Assembly (NCBI RefSeq): GCF_019175285.1
Contig: NC_056522.1
Coordinates: 71,227,744-71,291,743, forward strand
DNA length: 64,000 nt
Direction: 5' to 3'
Origin: Sceloporus undulatus
Taxonomy: Eukaryota > Chordata > Lepidosauria > Squamata > Phrynosomatidae
The translations under genes and the position numbers were made by a program. Below, in pieces: positions 24,290-38,200 of this stretch. Below the pieces are notes generated by a model that was not told the origin of the DNA, ran no database searches, and was given only the letters and a program-made list of their open reading frames with translations. How positions within the stretch are numbered: position 1 is the first letter of the stretch; each line of letters starts with the position of its first letter.

Positions 24290-24648
24290 ATAGGTGTGTT
24301 CCGGATGGGCGTCGTCATCGTTACGCGCGAGGGGCGGCGCTTCCTGACACGCCTTGCCCCTCACGCGTAACGACTACATCAAAATGGCAGCACCGCATAC
24401 AGATGGGTGCTGCCATTTTGACGTTGCGGACACACAGCGTCTGGACGTCGCGCACTGGAAGTGGCGCAGCAAGTGCGTGCCTTGTACCTTGTGGCGCCTC
24501 TTCTGAGGCGCAGGAAGAAGCACCATTTTGGCGCTTCTTTGTTGCTGCACCCGGGAACCGTGCGGTTTGGCTGCTGCGGTTCCCGGACGCAGCAACTGGC
24601 AGCGGCGCGAGAGCGCCCGCTTTGGGCGGTCTGTAAAGCGCCTTAATG
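24290..24648. repeat. GC-rich palindromic MITE, family C
   Basis: A CpG-dense block in AT-rich DNA with internal inverted repeats (AAAATGGCAGCACC and GGTGCTGCCATTTT; GAAGCACCATTTTGGCGCTTC). The right end GGGCGGTCTGTAAAGCGCC resembles the family B end. No coding sign beyond composition. Intergenic, next to a truncated CR1. Confidence 0.75.
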
Positions 24649-25045
24649 TTTAGGTGGAATTTCTTTTCCTGTAGCTTGAATCTATTACTCCAGGTCCTAG
24701 TCTCTGGAACAGCAGAAAACAAGCTTGCTCCATACTATATGTGACATCCCTTCAAATAATTAAATATGGCTATCATGTCACCTCCTAACCTTTTCTTTTC
24801 CAGGCTAAACATACCCAGCTCCCTACGTTGCTCCTTACAGGGCATAGTTTCCAGATCCTTCACCATTCTGTTCTCCTCTTCTGGACACACTCCAGGTTGT
24901 CCACATCCTTCTTGAATTGTGGTGCTCAGAACTGGACACAATATTCCAGGTGAGGTCTGACCAAAGCAGAATAGAGTGGTACTATTACTTACTTCCCTTG
25001 ATCTAGACATTACATCCCTATTGATGCAGTCTACAATGTGTCTTA
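24640..25045 (-). mobile_element. CR1 LINE 3' fragment truncated by a GC-rich MITE
   Basis: The minus-strand remnant MVKDLETMPCKEQRRELGMF and FNYLKGCHI marks CR1 near the end of its ORF2. The extreme 3' end is missing where the GC-rich element at 24290-24645 begins. Confidence 0.85.
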
Positions 25046-25384
25046 CTGTATTCCATGTTTATAAAGTACATAATTAAATCCAAAATACACTTGACTGGAA
25101 ATAAATATAAAAGAATTTGCCCAGTAAATGTAGCAGGAAAAGAAAAATGCCACAATTGAAACAACCCTTCTTTGTTAACCATGTATGTCACCACTTAACT
25201 TTTTATCCATATAACCAAATATATTCCAAATGAGAAGTAGAACATTCAAGTGTCAGGGTGGGAACACCCCCCCCCAATCTTGTGTTCTTTGAAGACAAGA
25301 ATTTCTCATTCACAATGCCCAGCAGCATTTAACGTAGGAGACTAGTGTTTATGCCAGAGTAGAGGGACACAAATATGGAATCCA

Positions 25385-25940
25385 TGGCGGGTTACATACT
25401 GCCCGTTTGGGGCGGCGTGCACCCACCCCTTTCCCTGCTGTATCGGGGCCTCAGTGGTCAGAACGGCAGCCGCTGAGGCCCCGATCCGCCGCTTTCCGGG
25501 CCGCGGGGAAGCGGCAAAAGGCCCCTTCCCTGCAGCCTGGAAAGGGGTGTCCTTGGGGCTTCAAGCCCCAAGGACACCCTGTGGTGGCGGGGAGGAGGAG
25601 AAAGGGGCCGCTTGGCCCCTTTCTCCTCCGCGTCGCTGGCACAGCGTCTGAAGGCGACGCAAAGCCAAGAAGGAGCTCCGAAACAGAGCTCCTTCTTGCG
25701 CTGCATAAAGGGTGCTCTAAGCGCCCTCGCGTGGCGCAAGGACGTCACGTCTGCGCCGCCTCATTTGGAGGCGGCGAGGTTGTGACGTAATGGCGGTGGC
25801 CGTGTGGAACGGCTGCCGCTATTTTGTGCGCGCTCTGCGCGTGCTCGGGTTGGGGGCTTCCAGAAAGGACGCCCCTTTCTAACCATAGCACGCGCAGAGC
25901 GCACACTTTAAGGCCCGTCTGTAACGGGCCCATATAAGCT
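25385..25940. repeat. GC-rich palindromic MITE, family C, longest copy
   Basis: The left end GGGTTACATACTGCCCGTTT and right end AAGGCCCGTCTGTAACGGGC are inverted relatives. Inside are mirrored blocks: GGTGTCCTTGGGGC with its complement, GGAGCTCCGAAACAGAGCTC and GCGCGCTCTGCGCG. Length is about 555 bp. Overlapping ORFs on both strands come from the GC content. Confidence 0.75.
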
Positions 25941-25944
25941 AAAT

Positions 25945-28150
25945 AAGAATTCACCAAGGCAAGCGATTTAACTGTCTACAGTGGCTCAAATAGGGACAAA
26001 GACCGTCTGACTCTATATCTGTTAATCTATGCAGGGATGTCTCTATTACAGGCAATTTTCATGGCTTGTACTTATTGCAGTTCCTTTTTCCTCTGGCTGA
26101 AGTGATTTAAGTTGTGCAGTCACTGCAATTCATCCAGAAGTTAAAGTTTATGTCATTCTTGGATTGGAAAAGACTTTTCATCACCACATACAGTATATGC
26201 TAATCTTTTTATGTATATCCTCATGTCCTTGCCACTCTATTTAACAGGACCACTATTAAAACATTTTGTTTTTCCATTTTATCTTTTAATTTTTCTGCTC
26301 CCACAATCCCCACACTCAACCATATGTATAAATATCTGCCAAGTGAGACAATGCTCAGTTCATCTGATGAAATAGAATGGAAGATTATACCAAATATAAC
26401 TTGTTAGTCTTTAAGATGTTACGAGATTCTTTATTCCCACCAATACTTAGAAGTCTACTAAGATTTCTTACATTAAGCTTAGTTACACTGCATTTCAGTT
26501 CAACAGTTTGTAGTGTTTGATTTGAAAACAGACATACCTGAGCTCAAATTTTTACTCTGCCTTTCTTGGGAAGTTTAGACAAGACAGTTGATGTTTTCCA
26601 GGTATAATCTGATCTGTTATTTATGGGCTAAAGGAAGGGACTAAAATAGCTATCTTTAACGTAAGAATTAAGAATAGTTATCTTTTTATTTTAATGCAAA
26701 GCAACAAATCACACCACCTATCATCTTCAATATACTTACCTGTAGTCCAAGGGAAAACTGTAGCTCTCCAGAAGCTGGTAGACTACTATTACCATCAATC
26801 CCACTCAGCAAGGCAAATAACCAGGGATCATAGGAAGTGTAAACCAGCAACCTCAGGAGGACCAAAGGATATGTGCAAAGCCAGGTGACTAGGAATATCA
26901 GTACCTCTCCCTGCGTACACTTGCAGAAGACCTTTTTCCCTTGTTCAAAAAAGTAAGGAGCAACCAATGAGACAAAAAACAGATCCCTCTGCTTTATGAA
27001 GCCTAAAAGACGCTTTTCCACAAAGAGATGCCAAACCTGTTTAAACTAAATGCTTTAATAGAAAAAAATTACAAAACCTCTTTCTTGAAAGCAGAAATAT
27101 TCAATCTTTTCTTAGAATTAAGTAATTAAAGTTGCTTTCCCCACCTCCACTTCCCAAATTTTTCATGCTCACTTTTGTATGAAAACTTCATGAAATCCAT
27201 ATTTCCAGATTCAGTGGAAAACATCAGAAACTGGCAATGCTGCATCCTCTTACAGTTAATAATTTACTAATACAGTTCTCCATATACCTTTGTCCACATT
27301 TATCTGTAGAAAATATTTTTGGTGAGATGAAATGGGTCCTTTCCTACTATAAATTGAAACATGCGATTACAAACCTAGACATGTTTTTGCTGGTTCTTTT
27401 CAAGAGGCAAGGTACCCCATCAATCATTAGTATTTTGTATCACCATCACAGTGCAACTAGATTTGGGGGTAAGGGAAATCTGAACTTTTGATCTACTGAC
27501 AGTTACATATATTATAAGTGAAATAAGGAATTACATCCCAGTTGTATCTTTTTTTAGAGACAGCCAACCCAATTTTATCTTCTTATAAAGACAGCCATTG
27601 TTATATATGTCCAATTATTTTTTTAAAAAAATATCATGGCTTTGATTCAGTCTTCTCCTGCCTGTGGAAGGGGTGGGGAGCAGCTTTTACTAATCTCCCT
27701 TTTGCTGCAGTCTGTTGCACCCTTTGAAAATCTTCGCTGGAGAATTTTGGATTTTCTGGAACATGGTAGGAGGTGATTGGAATTGTCTAATGTATTCCCC
27801 ACCACTTTCACTAACAGAATTGCTTTCTAGATCAAAAGCCTTCTGTGGATGAAATAGCCCTTCCATTAACGAAAGATGAAATCTAGAACCAACTCCATTA
27901 CTTTTATATTAACAAGCTGGAAGTCTGTCTCAGTTATTTTAAACATTATTGTAATGTTGCTTATACTTGAGAGCATCTGTAGAACATAATACTTTTTTTT
28001 CTTTCCAAGGCAATAATTCTAGTCCCACAGAAATTTTCGCAGAGAAAGTCAATTAAACCAAACAGTTGATATAGCCAGACTGAAAAACCTCTGGTAAATG
28101 TATATAGGATGGGTGTATTCAAGATAATTAAGTGCAAATGCCCAGTTGTG
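25945..28150. other. Intergenic, downstream of TAF5L
   Basis: Apart from the diverged palindrome at 26740-26880 nothing is recognised. The right part may hold distal TAF5L 3' UTR. Confidence 0.5.
26740..26880. repeat. Short palindromic MITE, family E, diverged
   Basis: GTAGCTCTCCAGAAGCTGGT and CAGCAACCTCAGGAGGACCA are its arms, around CCCACTCAGCAAGGC. It accounts for a chance 111-codon minus-strand ORF. Intergenic. Confidence 0.6.
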
Positions 28151-28153
28151 GGT

Positions 28154-28159
28154 TTTATT
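28154..28159 (-). terminator. Candidate TAF5L polyadenylation signal
   Basis: AATAAA on the minus strand (tttatt on plus) lies about 275 bases after the TAF5L stop codon. It is the first canonical signal I saw in the 3' UTR. Transcript evidence is lacking, and other signals further on may be used. Confidence 0.35.
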
Positions 28160-28433
28160 TGTTTTGACCAGGTTTTGGGTTATCCCTATAAGAAAATATT
28201 CTGTGCTGCTGGATTTCACCCATTGCTTCCTGCCCTTGCACTACTATTATACAACTACAATGATGTTCTCTGCTGCTCTTTATCCTTTTGCAACAATACA
28301 AGACATCTTCAAGTACAGTATTTCCATCATTCTGGACACGTCTGCCACATGTGAGAAAAAAATTCACAGTCAATTATATATAATCTCAATTTATAATAAA
28401 CTCTGGCTTTCAAACCCCCCCATTTAAAAAAAA

Positions 28434-29231
28434 TTAATGTTCCTGATTTTCTTGTGCAATTCCAGTCACTAAAAGAAGATTACAGGCCATGAACTGTACA
28501 CTGAGTACATTATTTATCTGTCCAGTATATACACCAACTAGTTCACTGGAAGAGCCATCCACAGGAGCATTACAGTAAGTGTTTCGAATGTCCCACACTC
28601 GAACAGAGTTGTCCATTGATGCAGAAGCAATTAAGCTACTGTCCGGACTAAAAGTAAGGCTGGTGATATTATCTGTGTGCCCTCTCAGTTCTTTGTAAAG
28701 CGTGCCAGATGCCAAGTCCCACAACTTTAACCGCTGGTCTTCACCTGCTGAAGCCAAATACTTACCATTTGGAGAAAATGCAAGTGATAGCACTGGGCCC
28801 CGGTGACCTGTAAACAAACGCACTGTGTTTCCTTGCTGGGTACTCCAGAGCCTCACTGTTTTATCTGTAGATCCTGTTGCTAAGTAATTAGAATTAGGAT
28901 GAAACTTAATGCAGTCCACATCTGCCAAATGGCCCGCGTATATTCGCAGGGGATACGTCCGATCAAATGCCCAAAGTCTTGCTGTGCGGTCATGGGAACC
29001 GCTTGCAAAATACAAGCTGCAAGGACTGATGTCCAGATCCCACACAGGGTAAGCATGCCCTTGGTACATCACTGTGTTTGTAAAACTTCCAAGGTCCCAA
29101 TATCTGATGGATGTATCTTCTGAACATGACAACAGTCCTGAACTGTCTGAAAGAAACCTTGTGCTATACACTGGTCCACAGTGCCCTCGAAGTAGCTTCA
29201 TTTCTGTACCCACAGTATCATCATCTTCATC
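28434..29231 (-). CDS. TAF5L: TAF5L exon 5 (five WD40 repeats, stop codon)
   Basis: The last exon encodes residues 325-589 and ends in TAA at 28434-28436 after ITQENQEH-like residues (IAQENQEH). Five WD40 units are visible, starting [32 protein letters not shown] and GHTDNITS, with closing RYWD, RLWA, RLWS, KLWD and RVWD. The acceptor is ttgcag|GAT, phase 0. Confidence 0.97.
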   Translation of the reverse strand, partial: DEDDDTVGTEMKLLRGHCGPVYSTRFLSDSSGLLSCSEDTSIRYWDLGSFTNTVMYQGHAYPVWDLDISPCSLYFASGSHDRTARLWAFDRTYPLRIYAGHLADVDCIKFHPNSNYLATGSTDKTVRLWSTQQGNTVRLFTGHRGPVLSLAFSPNGKYLASAGEDQRLKLWDLASGTLYKELRGHTDNITSLTFSPDSSLIASASMDNSVRVWDIRNTYCNAPVDGSSSELVGVYTGQINNVLSVQFMACNLLLVTGIAQENQEH

Positions 29232-32200
29232 CTGCAAGGAATACAGAGGACAGAATTTTATTCTGTTCAGAGAACATACAGTACTGGTAAAAATGCAGAT
29301 TAACTCAATGATGTCCAAGATGCGTAACAACAGAGTGTAGTCTTATGTATACTACTAGACTGCCACTAATTTATGGGATACCTTGCTGGCATAGAGAAAA
29401 ATGAAGAACAAGGTCTGATGTTGTCAAGCATAGCTTTGTTATTTAAACAAGTAGTTGGCATGTCTTTTTCACAAACAACAACAAGAAACAATGCAAAATA
29501 ACTATCTAAATGAAGATCAAGATCAAAATACCACATCTAAATCTACAAATATATACTATACAAATGTATTGAAAAACTTATGCAAGTTTAAAAACACATA
29601 CAATAAACAGGAATTGGGTATTTGAACATTTTTATGTGATGTTTGATTCAAATGGTTCCGTGTTTTATCCCATTTTCCTTTTGCAATTCCTTTGTAGCTC
29701 ATGGAGAAAAATAACATTTTTCATTAAATGTATCAACTACAGTGTTTATGTAATTAACATCCCCCACCGCAGACAATTTCACTTGACAGCAACAGACCTT
29801 GGTTCTCCAGTTTCCCCAGTGTGTAACAGGCACCATTTTTTCTTCCTGTAACAGCAATGCCTTGCTAGTACCCATTCTAGAAGTGCCAGCATCAATTTTA
29901 AAGGGCAGAACCAAATTTTTCCCTCCCAGCTACAGCACAAATAGAACTTATAGAGCAGAAACAATCAGACTTAGTGTTTCCTTGCTTCAGTTCCCTATAT
30001 TACCACTTCCACAGCAGTCTTTTGCTAGAGATCTTCTGTCCAAAGCCTGTGATTATAACTGATTTTAGTAAACAAGGGTCCAAAACACACTGCAGAAATA
30101 TTCAGTTTGAGACCGCTTTAACTGCACTGGCTCAGTGCTAAGGAATCCTGGGAACCGTTGTTTATTGTGGCATCAGAGCTCTCTGAAAGAGAAAGCTAAA
30201 AAGTCTCACAAAACTACAGTTCCCAGAATTCCCTAGCATTGAGCCAGGGCAGTTAAATGGTCTCAAACTGGATTATTTCTGCTGTGTGTTTTGGACCATA
30301 GTTGAGGTGGGGTTTTTTTGCTGCTTTTCTTATGGTTTTATTATATTTTATATTTCTTTGTTAGCCACCCAACATATCATAGTGCAATGAGAAATATTTA
30401 TATAGGAAAAAGTTATAAATAATAAAATGTGTTTAAAAGATAAATTAATACGCAGAAGCTACATTTGCAACAACAAAATAATCCCACATTAACAAGAAAG
30501 GGCTGTAGTTCTGGTGAAAGTGTTGTTTTACTCACTCATTTATTACCAATCATTAGGCCATGGGTTACCCAAAAATGTCAACAATTTTAGAACTATTTAA
30601 AACCAGCAATAGTACAGTAGTTAGCTTTTCTTTCAGTATCCTAGCTCTACAAATGTGTTTTCAAAACACCTCCAACTGCTTTAGATTTCAGTTATCATTC
30701 TAGGCTTTTCTTACAACGACATAAATTGTAACTGCACATCTCCCTCCACCATTCTCTGAAAAATGAATACAAAAGACAACAACAATAAGCAATTAAGACT
30801 GTTTATGTCTTTCTTGTGTCCCAATTGCCATATTGTAATCTTCTTCTTGGGCTAATTCAGCAGCCAGAAAAATGGCCAGAAAATTCCATTTATATTAGCA
30901 ACTATAGATGAAATATTATGGTACAAAACTGTTATTGACTTCCAGTTCTGTGTTATTATCTTTTCTGATGTGTAGTAGTGAAAGCACCAACTAACCAAAT
31001 CATGTAGAGCAGTTAGAGGATGAAAGGAAAACCTCCTTTTATATTCAATAATTTTACTAAAAAAATTTCAACTAGAATATACAGTCAGCCCTCCATCCAT
31101 AGAATCCTAATCTACGGATTCAACCATCCACAGCTTGAAAATATTTTTTAAAAATATATACATTCCAAAAAGTAAACCTTGATTTTGCCATTTTATATAA
31201 GGGACAACATTACTGTATTTGATAGGACTTGAGCATGGGGGATCCTGGAACCACACTCCAGCAGATACCAAGGGCCCACTGTAATTAGAGCACAGACAGG
31301 AGACATCTCACTGCTCCAGATTTATGTATATTAAAAGAACAAACCTGTCTGTCATAGTTCCATGGCTCAGATTATGTTCTTGGCTCCAGAATCGCTGAGT
31401 TCAAATTTCACATTATTTTAATGCTTTGTAAAAGCAATGTGCTCTTTCTTGTGCCTCATTTCTACCACAATGTACCCCTGGCTTAATTCAACTGCTGGAT
31501 AAATGGCCATAAGATTACATTTACATTAGCAACAGGCTTGAGTCTGGTTATTATGGTAAACTGAAGCTTAAATACTAGCTTTCAATAACGTACTGAAAAG
31601 TGTAAGGCAATATAATTTCTCACCTATTAAAAATTCTGAATTGTTAACTGACAATCAGACATTGCATTTAGCATTTTAGAAATTAAAAAAAGAAATTTAA
31701 TGTGAAATGAGAGGGAAGGAAAAAATACACAATAACTTTGTTTTAGTTTTAAAAAACAAAAGCAAAAATCTTTCAAGATGAAAACTCCTATCATTAGCTC
31801 ATGTAATTTGTTTCAACTACTGTTTGGATATTCCTTATCTAGAATTCTAAAATGCAAAATACTCCAAAATCCAAAATTCTCCAAATGGGTGGCCAAGAAA
31901 ATGACACCTTTGCTTTCTGATGGTTCAATGTACAAAACCTTTTTTCATGCACAATATTATTAAAAATATTATCTTCATGTAATAAAATATTATGTATAAA
32001 GCATAATAAAAAAACATAAATTAATTTCATGTTTAGATTTGGGTCCTATCTCCAAGATATCCCATTATGTTTATGAAAATACAGTTGACTTTCCGTTTTT
32101 TACACGGATCCATTGCGAAAACCCCTCTCTCCCTGCAAAAACGGAGACTCGCCTATATTTAAGCCCCATAGGCTTGAATGGGGCACATGACCACAAGTGT

Positions 32201-35200
32201 GCAGAGGGAGCACCCCACTGAAAATAACGGTGGTCATCTCAAGTCCACAAAAAAGGAGGAGCAACTATATCCTCAAATCTGAATATCTGTCGAATACCCT
32301 CCTCAGAGAGGCTCACCTGTTGACTACATTATAGTCTTTGGCCCATTGAACAAACATTTTTTTTGCTCTCCTAGACATTATTAGCAGGACTGTGGAATCA
32401 GAGTCCTTGAGTCGGAAGCAATTTTGGGAGGAAGAGTCAGTATAAATATACTGACTCCAACACCAACTTCAAAATAAAACCTTATAATATGGTATTATAA
32501 AAAATATATGGCAAATATATAATTTTATACTTATATCTTATGTTTTGAAAGATTTAGTAACTATCTAGTAGTTTGTTGCATATTTACCTTCACAAGAATT
32601 TTGGGAAGTTTTCTTTTTCCAAAATCTGAATCAAATATATTTTCTGTTCTACCAATCTAATAGCTCAAATGATTCACATAATGGTGATGAAATACCCTGC
32701 ACTAACATTTTACTGCAGTAAATATGTTATCACTAATTAATATACACTAGCAATTTGGGAAAAAGGTAGACACTAGAAAATCAGAGGAGTCAAGAGTACT
32801 GACTCCACAGCCCTGATTATAGTGCTTTTAGCATTGTTAGTGCTTTTAGATTAAAGCACTACTCTACTTCTGGCTTTATGTTGATTTTAAATGATCTGGT
32901 ATTATTATTTTTGCTACTAGTTTTATCTTGGTTTTATTATGTGGTATCTCCCATTAATGTTTACATTTCCATTGTTTCAAGCCCCACCCGAAAAGCCACC
33001 TTCAGTCATTCTGAGGCATGGGGCAAGATGATGAGATGTAAGCTTTTTAAGATGAACAGTCAAACTATCTTGTCAGTCTCTCTCTTCCCACACTCCCTCT
33101 GACCCACAGAGTTTGAAGCACCTAACTGCTGCCTTTAAGACATTAGGATGCATAAATATAAGTATATGTGAAGGGTGAAGCAATCTTCTGAAGGAATAAT
33201 TGGTCAATTGCTAATGAAGATGTAAATGTTTATGCATTTATTGGGGGAAAGCAAAATAAAGCAGACCTGCTGTACTTCAATCAACAGAGACTACCTAAAG
33301 TTTCAACTGGACATTATGGTTAGTCTTCAAACCACTTCCCAACTTTCTAACAGTTATGAATGATGAGCAAGAGGAAAGCACCATAAGAGAAATTTGCTCA
33401 GAGACAACACCTCACATAAACCATTCATTATAAAAATAAGACACTCCACCCACATATAATGGTGAAAAGAGTCTCTCACCTCTTCGTCCAAGATGTCGCA
33501 AGCCAGGTGCATTTGGGACACATCTACCAGATGAGGCTCAGATTTCAGCTTCTTGGACCGCAAGCTCCATAGTTTTACACAGGAATTTTCAAATCCAGCA
33601 GCAAGCAGCTTGCTATCTGGTGAGATCTCTGCTGTGTTTAGCAACTGCTCAGTGTTATAGAACGCATAGAAACATATGGTTGTGAGTGAAGGTGGCCCAT
33701 CTTTGACTCTTTTAATGCTATCCTGCAGGATGTCCAACGCTGCCTCATTTTGTAGGATGGAAGTAGGCATGTCAGTGGGTTCTAGGCCATTGCTCTCACT
33801 GCGTGAAGAGCCACCACTAGCATATAACTGGTAATCCATCCTCTTGGCTGGGTGCACATCTAAATGGATGTGCAAAGAAAGGACCTTGCAGAGAGCAGTG
33901 TTGTTATCACTCTGGAGGTAGCGAAGGAGAAAGTTGTAGCTGTCTTCTTGAAGGCGGACGACATATTTGCTGTCCAGAAATGCCCGGAGCTTGAAGTTAG
34001 ACAGGATGTCCTGAATTGTTAGTGTAGTTTGTAACTGCTCAATGATGTCTTTCTGGGAGCCATTCTGCAAGAACATCCCATGGAAGCGACTATAGAAACT
34101 GTCCACTGTGCTCTTTAGGCCATTTTGGACCATATTAAGATGGAGGTAGACAAAGAGGGGATACAGAAGAGGCATCACTTCATGGCTGTGCTGGGAGTCC
34201 GAATCTAAACACCAAAGGCAAGGAGATATTACTTTTATCTTACTCGGTTCTCAGAAGGGATTGCGATGAAAAAAATGACAAATCATCTTCTGGGGCAGGG
34301 GTGGTATGACATCAGGCTTGTGAGAGCTATTTCATCTTTCTATAAGACTTCCCATATCCACCAATATGATAGCACAAGAGACAAGACACTTAAAGTTAAA
34401 GAATTCTGAGCCCAAGAACTTGTCCTGAATACCAAAACTGAACAGAGCACAAATTTCTTCAACACAAGCATCCACTCTTGGTTTACCCATGCTTTCTTTG
34501 TTTCAACCAAAACAAGAAACTGTCTTCTGATAAATTAACAATTTTTATTTGGCAGAGACTTTCTTGGATTGCAGCTCACCTTACAAAGATACAAAAAACT
34601 GCATTTTCATTACCATTTAAAGCATTTGTTTCCTTTGCTATAAAAATCCACATGCTTGATGAGAGTCACCAGACTCTAATGGGGTCAAAGCAAATACTAT
34701 GGTAAGGCTTTGGACCTGTTCTGTAACTATTTCAAACATTTCCTGACACATACTTTTGTTATGAAATTGTTATTTGTAGTTTTGTGAGGTATTTAGCCTT
34801 CTCTGTCAGAGACCGCAAATCCCAGGATTCCATAGCGTGGAGCCATGGTAGTTCAAAAGGTGTCAAACTGCATTATTACTGCAGTGCAGATTCGGCTTAG
34901 AAGACAGACTGTATTACAGCTGAAAACAGCTTGGCTTCCTTTCTCCATATTTCTCTTCTGCCTGTATTTCTTCAGATGGTCTCTTTAAGCATTTTAATCT
35001 CTTGGAAGTACAGAAAAGTTTTATAGGCCTGTTACAGACTGCCAAAATAAAGCTGCTTCGGGTCTCTTTGGAGGTATGCTATTTAAATGATGAGGTCCTG
35101 CCAAAGCCACACTCCATTCCTAAGCACTGGAGTGCAGCTTTGGTGCAGCTTCCGGATTCTTAGGATGCATGCATAATTTAAACAGCATACCTCCAAAGAG

Positions 35201-38200
35201 ACCCGAAGCAGCTTTATTTTGGCAGTCTGTAACAGGCCCAAATCTAATGCAAACTAAGAAGAGACATTTTCTTCCTTCAGTGCAGCCAACTGCTTTACAA
35301 AACTTGCCCAATGTTTTTAGTGCTTCACTTGTTTGTTCATCTTTTCTCTATCCTACTATGGTGTTATTTTGCAACTGGGAAAGTGTATGGGGAAGTGAAA
35401 TGACATTTCTTTAAAATTCCAAGAATTAGCCAGAATAATTGGAATGTTCTTTATATCTTATGGGAAAGGTGCTACAACAACATTCTTGTTACAGTTATAT
35501 TTCCAGATCTGAAATGCTAGGATAGGGAATATACCAAAATAGGCAGCACTACATTTTCCCCAGGCCTTGAATAAATGCACTACAGGACTAATGATAGGAG
35601 CAAATGAGGGGCAGGCAAGCAGACCTGCATTTGGTTGCTCTTTTTCCTTTCTTTAAACTTATTCCCCCTTCTCTCTACCAAAACTTTGCATTTGGTTGTG
35701 GTGCATTGTTTTGTGTATTCTTGCAGTGGGGAATAAAATCCACCAAAATATTAGGAAGCACTTTTGCATTTGTTAGGTGCAGAATCTAATACACAGAAGC
35801 TAAATGAAAGGAGCAGGTGGAAGACATCCCTGCAAAGATTATTAAATGAAGGAAATCTCTTTCCAGACCCTGTGGACAAAGCTGGCACAAAGCTTTACTG
35901 CCTTCTCAATTGACAAGCATATACTTCCTTTTGAGTTGCTACCCACCTGTAAGAAAACTGCATAATCGCCCAAACTGTACTTCATATTGTTGCGGCTCTG
36001 CTAGGCAGGGTGCAGCAGAGATAATGTTTGCACAACCTGATTCAGATTGGACTAGGTAATAAACAAAGATGAAGAAAATTAGTTTCCAGAAGGCTTTGAA
36101 ACTGTACATACTACTATACTTACACCAAAATATCCATATACTAAATGCTTTGACAAGCTAGTAAAGAAAAAAAACCCAGAGACTCCAACATTATCACTGA
36201 ACAAACAAAAGGGTTACTCAAAAAGTTGATAATTTTGCACTTGCTATCCACATAGTAATTTTTACATAAAAGATGAAATTTTTATGGTGAGTGAGCTGTA
36301 TTATTTCTCCTTCTGTGACAATGGACCTCTTGTTATTCTCTTCATTTATTTTATCCTCATACCAATTGCAAGTTGCTTCTTTTAAAACAAAATCTTGTGT
36401 TTTGAAATCCCTGGGAACTGGGATATGCTTATAGAAAATCGTGCCCATGTAGCTTCAGTTTTCTTATGTGATAAATGGAATGAATTCACACATGCAGCCA
36501 TACTGAACATGTAACATGAGAGAAAGACACCGGTGTCTGAACACCTAGTTCTTCAAATACTATGGAGAATTTGGATCACCTAACATTTCAGAATTTTCTC
36601 AGATGAGGCCCATTCATAAATATGGTGGAAACAAGTTCCTTATTAGGAAATAATCAAACAGATAGACACTAGTTGGTGTGAATCCAGGCTTACGCAATTT
36701 TAAATAAATGCAGCAATGAATACTACTTTGAATTGGGCTGAATCCATAGAAACACATGGTGATGGAAATACCTGCACTGACTTCTCCTCTATCGCCCAAG
36801 ACACCTCATCCGAGCAATTGGGACATGCTGAATGGCCTGAAGCAAAAGGAGGGATCTCCCAAATCTGTCAGAAGTACCTTCTGTACGTTATTTGACAGTT
36901 GACAACAACAGAACAACCTTAAGCCTTATTAGGAATGAGGCTGCTGTAAGAAACCTGCACTATGCAATTCTTATAATCATTTAAATTCTAATAGTACAAT
37001 AAAGATTTTAGAATTTGCACCAGTATGTCCAACATTTTGTATGGTTGCCCCCCTTTCACCCACTGATAGTGTTAAACTCTCTAATGCTTTAAAGAAAATC
37101 AGGGACCAGGTTTTCAGTATCTTCATACTTAAATACATAGTACAGTGTGCCCTTGCTTTATGCGGGGGATCCATTCTGGACCCCACCGCGTAAGGCAAGT
37201 TGAAACTAATGGGGTCATGCACGCAGTACAGTGCACACGCCATGGGCAACGTGTCATTTCCTCTTTGCTGCATGGCTTTCAGCGTAAACTGAAAGTCATG
37301 TATAACGTGCCAGCGTATGATGCAGGTGCACTGTAAAAAAGTACAGTAAATGCCTTTCTAGACAATACTACATGGTAAAGATGACTCTGAATATATGTAA
37401 GCCATTTGAAATGTACAGCTGGTTACTCGAACATTGTTTTCATGTTCTCCTGGTGGTAAATCCAATCAGTAACTGGAATTATGTAACTTAACTTAAATAG
37501 CTTCCCAAGAATTACACTGGTATGTAGGCTGCGCACTGGGACTTACAAAATTGAGCTGTGCTTTATACAGTTGGTGGGAACATATCCAATTTAGTAAGAA
37601 TTAAATCTTCCAAGCATGGGTTGCTTTGCCCTGCTGAACACTATTTTCAATGCTGAAATATAGCCACTCCCCCCACTCTCAACCTCTTCTAAACTGGTTT
37701 AGCCCATAGGTCAAAAAATGCCCACCTGCTATTCTTTAGGTTTGCTGCATGGATCTCTCCTCCCCGATTTATGGAAACTTTAAAGTGCTTTATTTTTTTT
37801 AGGTTGAAGTGTACCTTTTAAAGTTCTATTGCTTTAAGGTACCAGCTATCTCAGAATACACCTGTTTATAATTTTGTTTAACACTACTTTTAAACTTTTT
37901 GATCTCCCAACAAAACTAATTTTTAAAATAGAAAGTACCCAGTCAAAAATAACATTGCACTGCTGCTGAAATTCTCACAACAAAAAGTACGAGGTTAAAC
38001 TATTTACTATAGGTTCCACAAAAGGTGAATCTGCTATTTAGTAGTAATATATATTGCTGATCTGTTGACAAGCATAGCATAGAGAACACCAAGATCATTT
38101 AGTTTCTCTGCCATCAAAGTAGAATCCTTCTTAAAATTCCCACATGTAAAGTCCAACCACATAGCTCTCAGATGAGTCATTTCAGACATCTGGGAATAGC

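Noticed and set aside
24321-24722. 133-codon minus-strand ORF
   Set aside because: It fuses a CR1 remnant with a GC-rich MITE.
25407-25957. Several overlapping ORFs in GC-rich DNA
   Set aside because: They mirror each other on both strands because the block is a palindromic transposon; no protein motif.
26686-27021. 111-codon minus-strand ORF with hydrophobic stretches
   Set aside because: Half of it lies in a diverged palindromic repeat (26740-26880). A chance donor (CAG|gtaagt) is present but no partner exon or family similarity.
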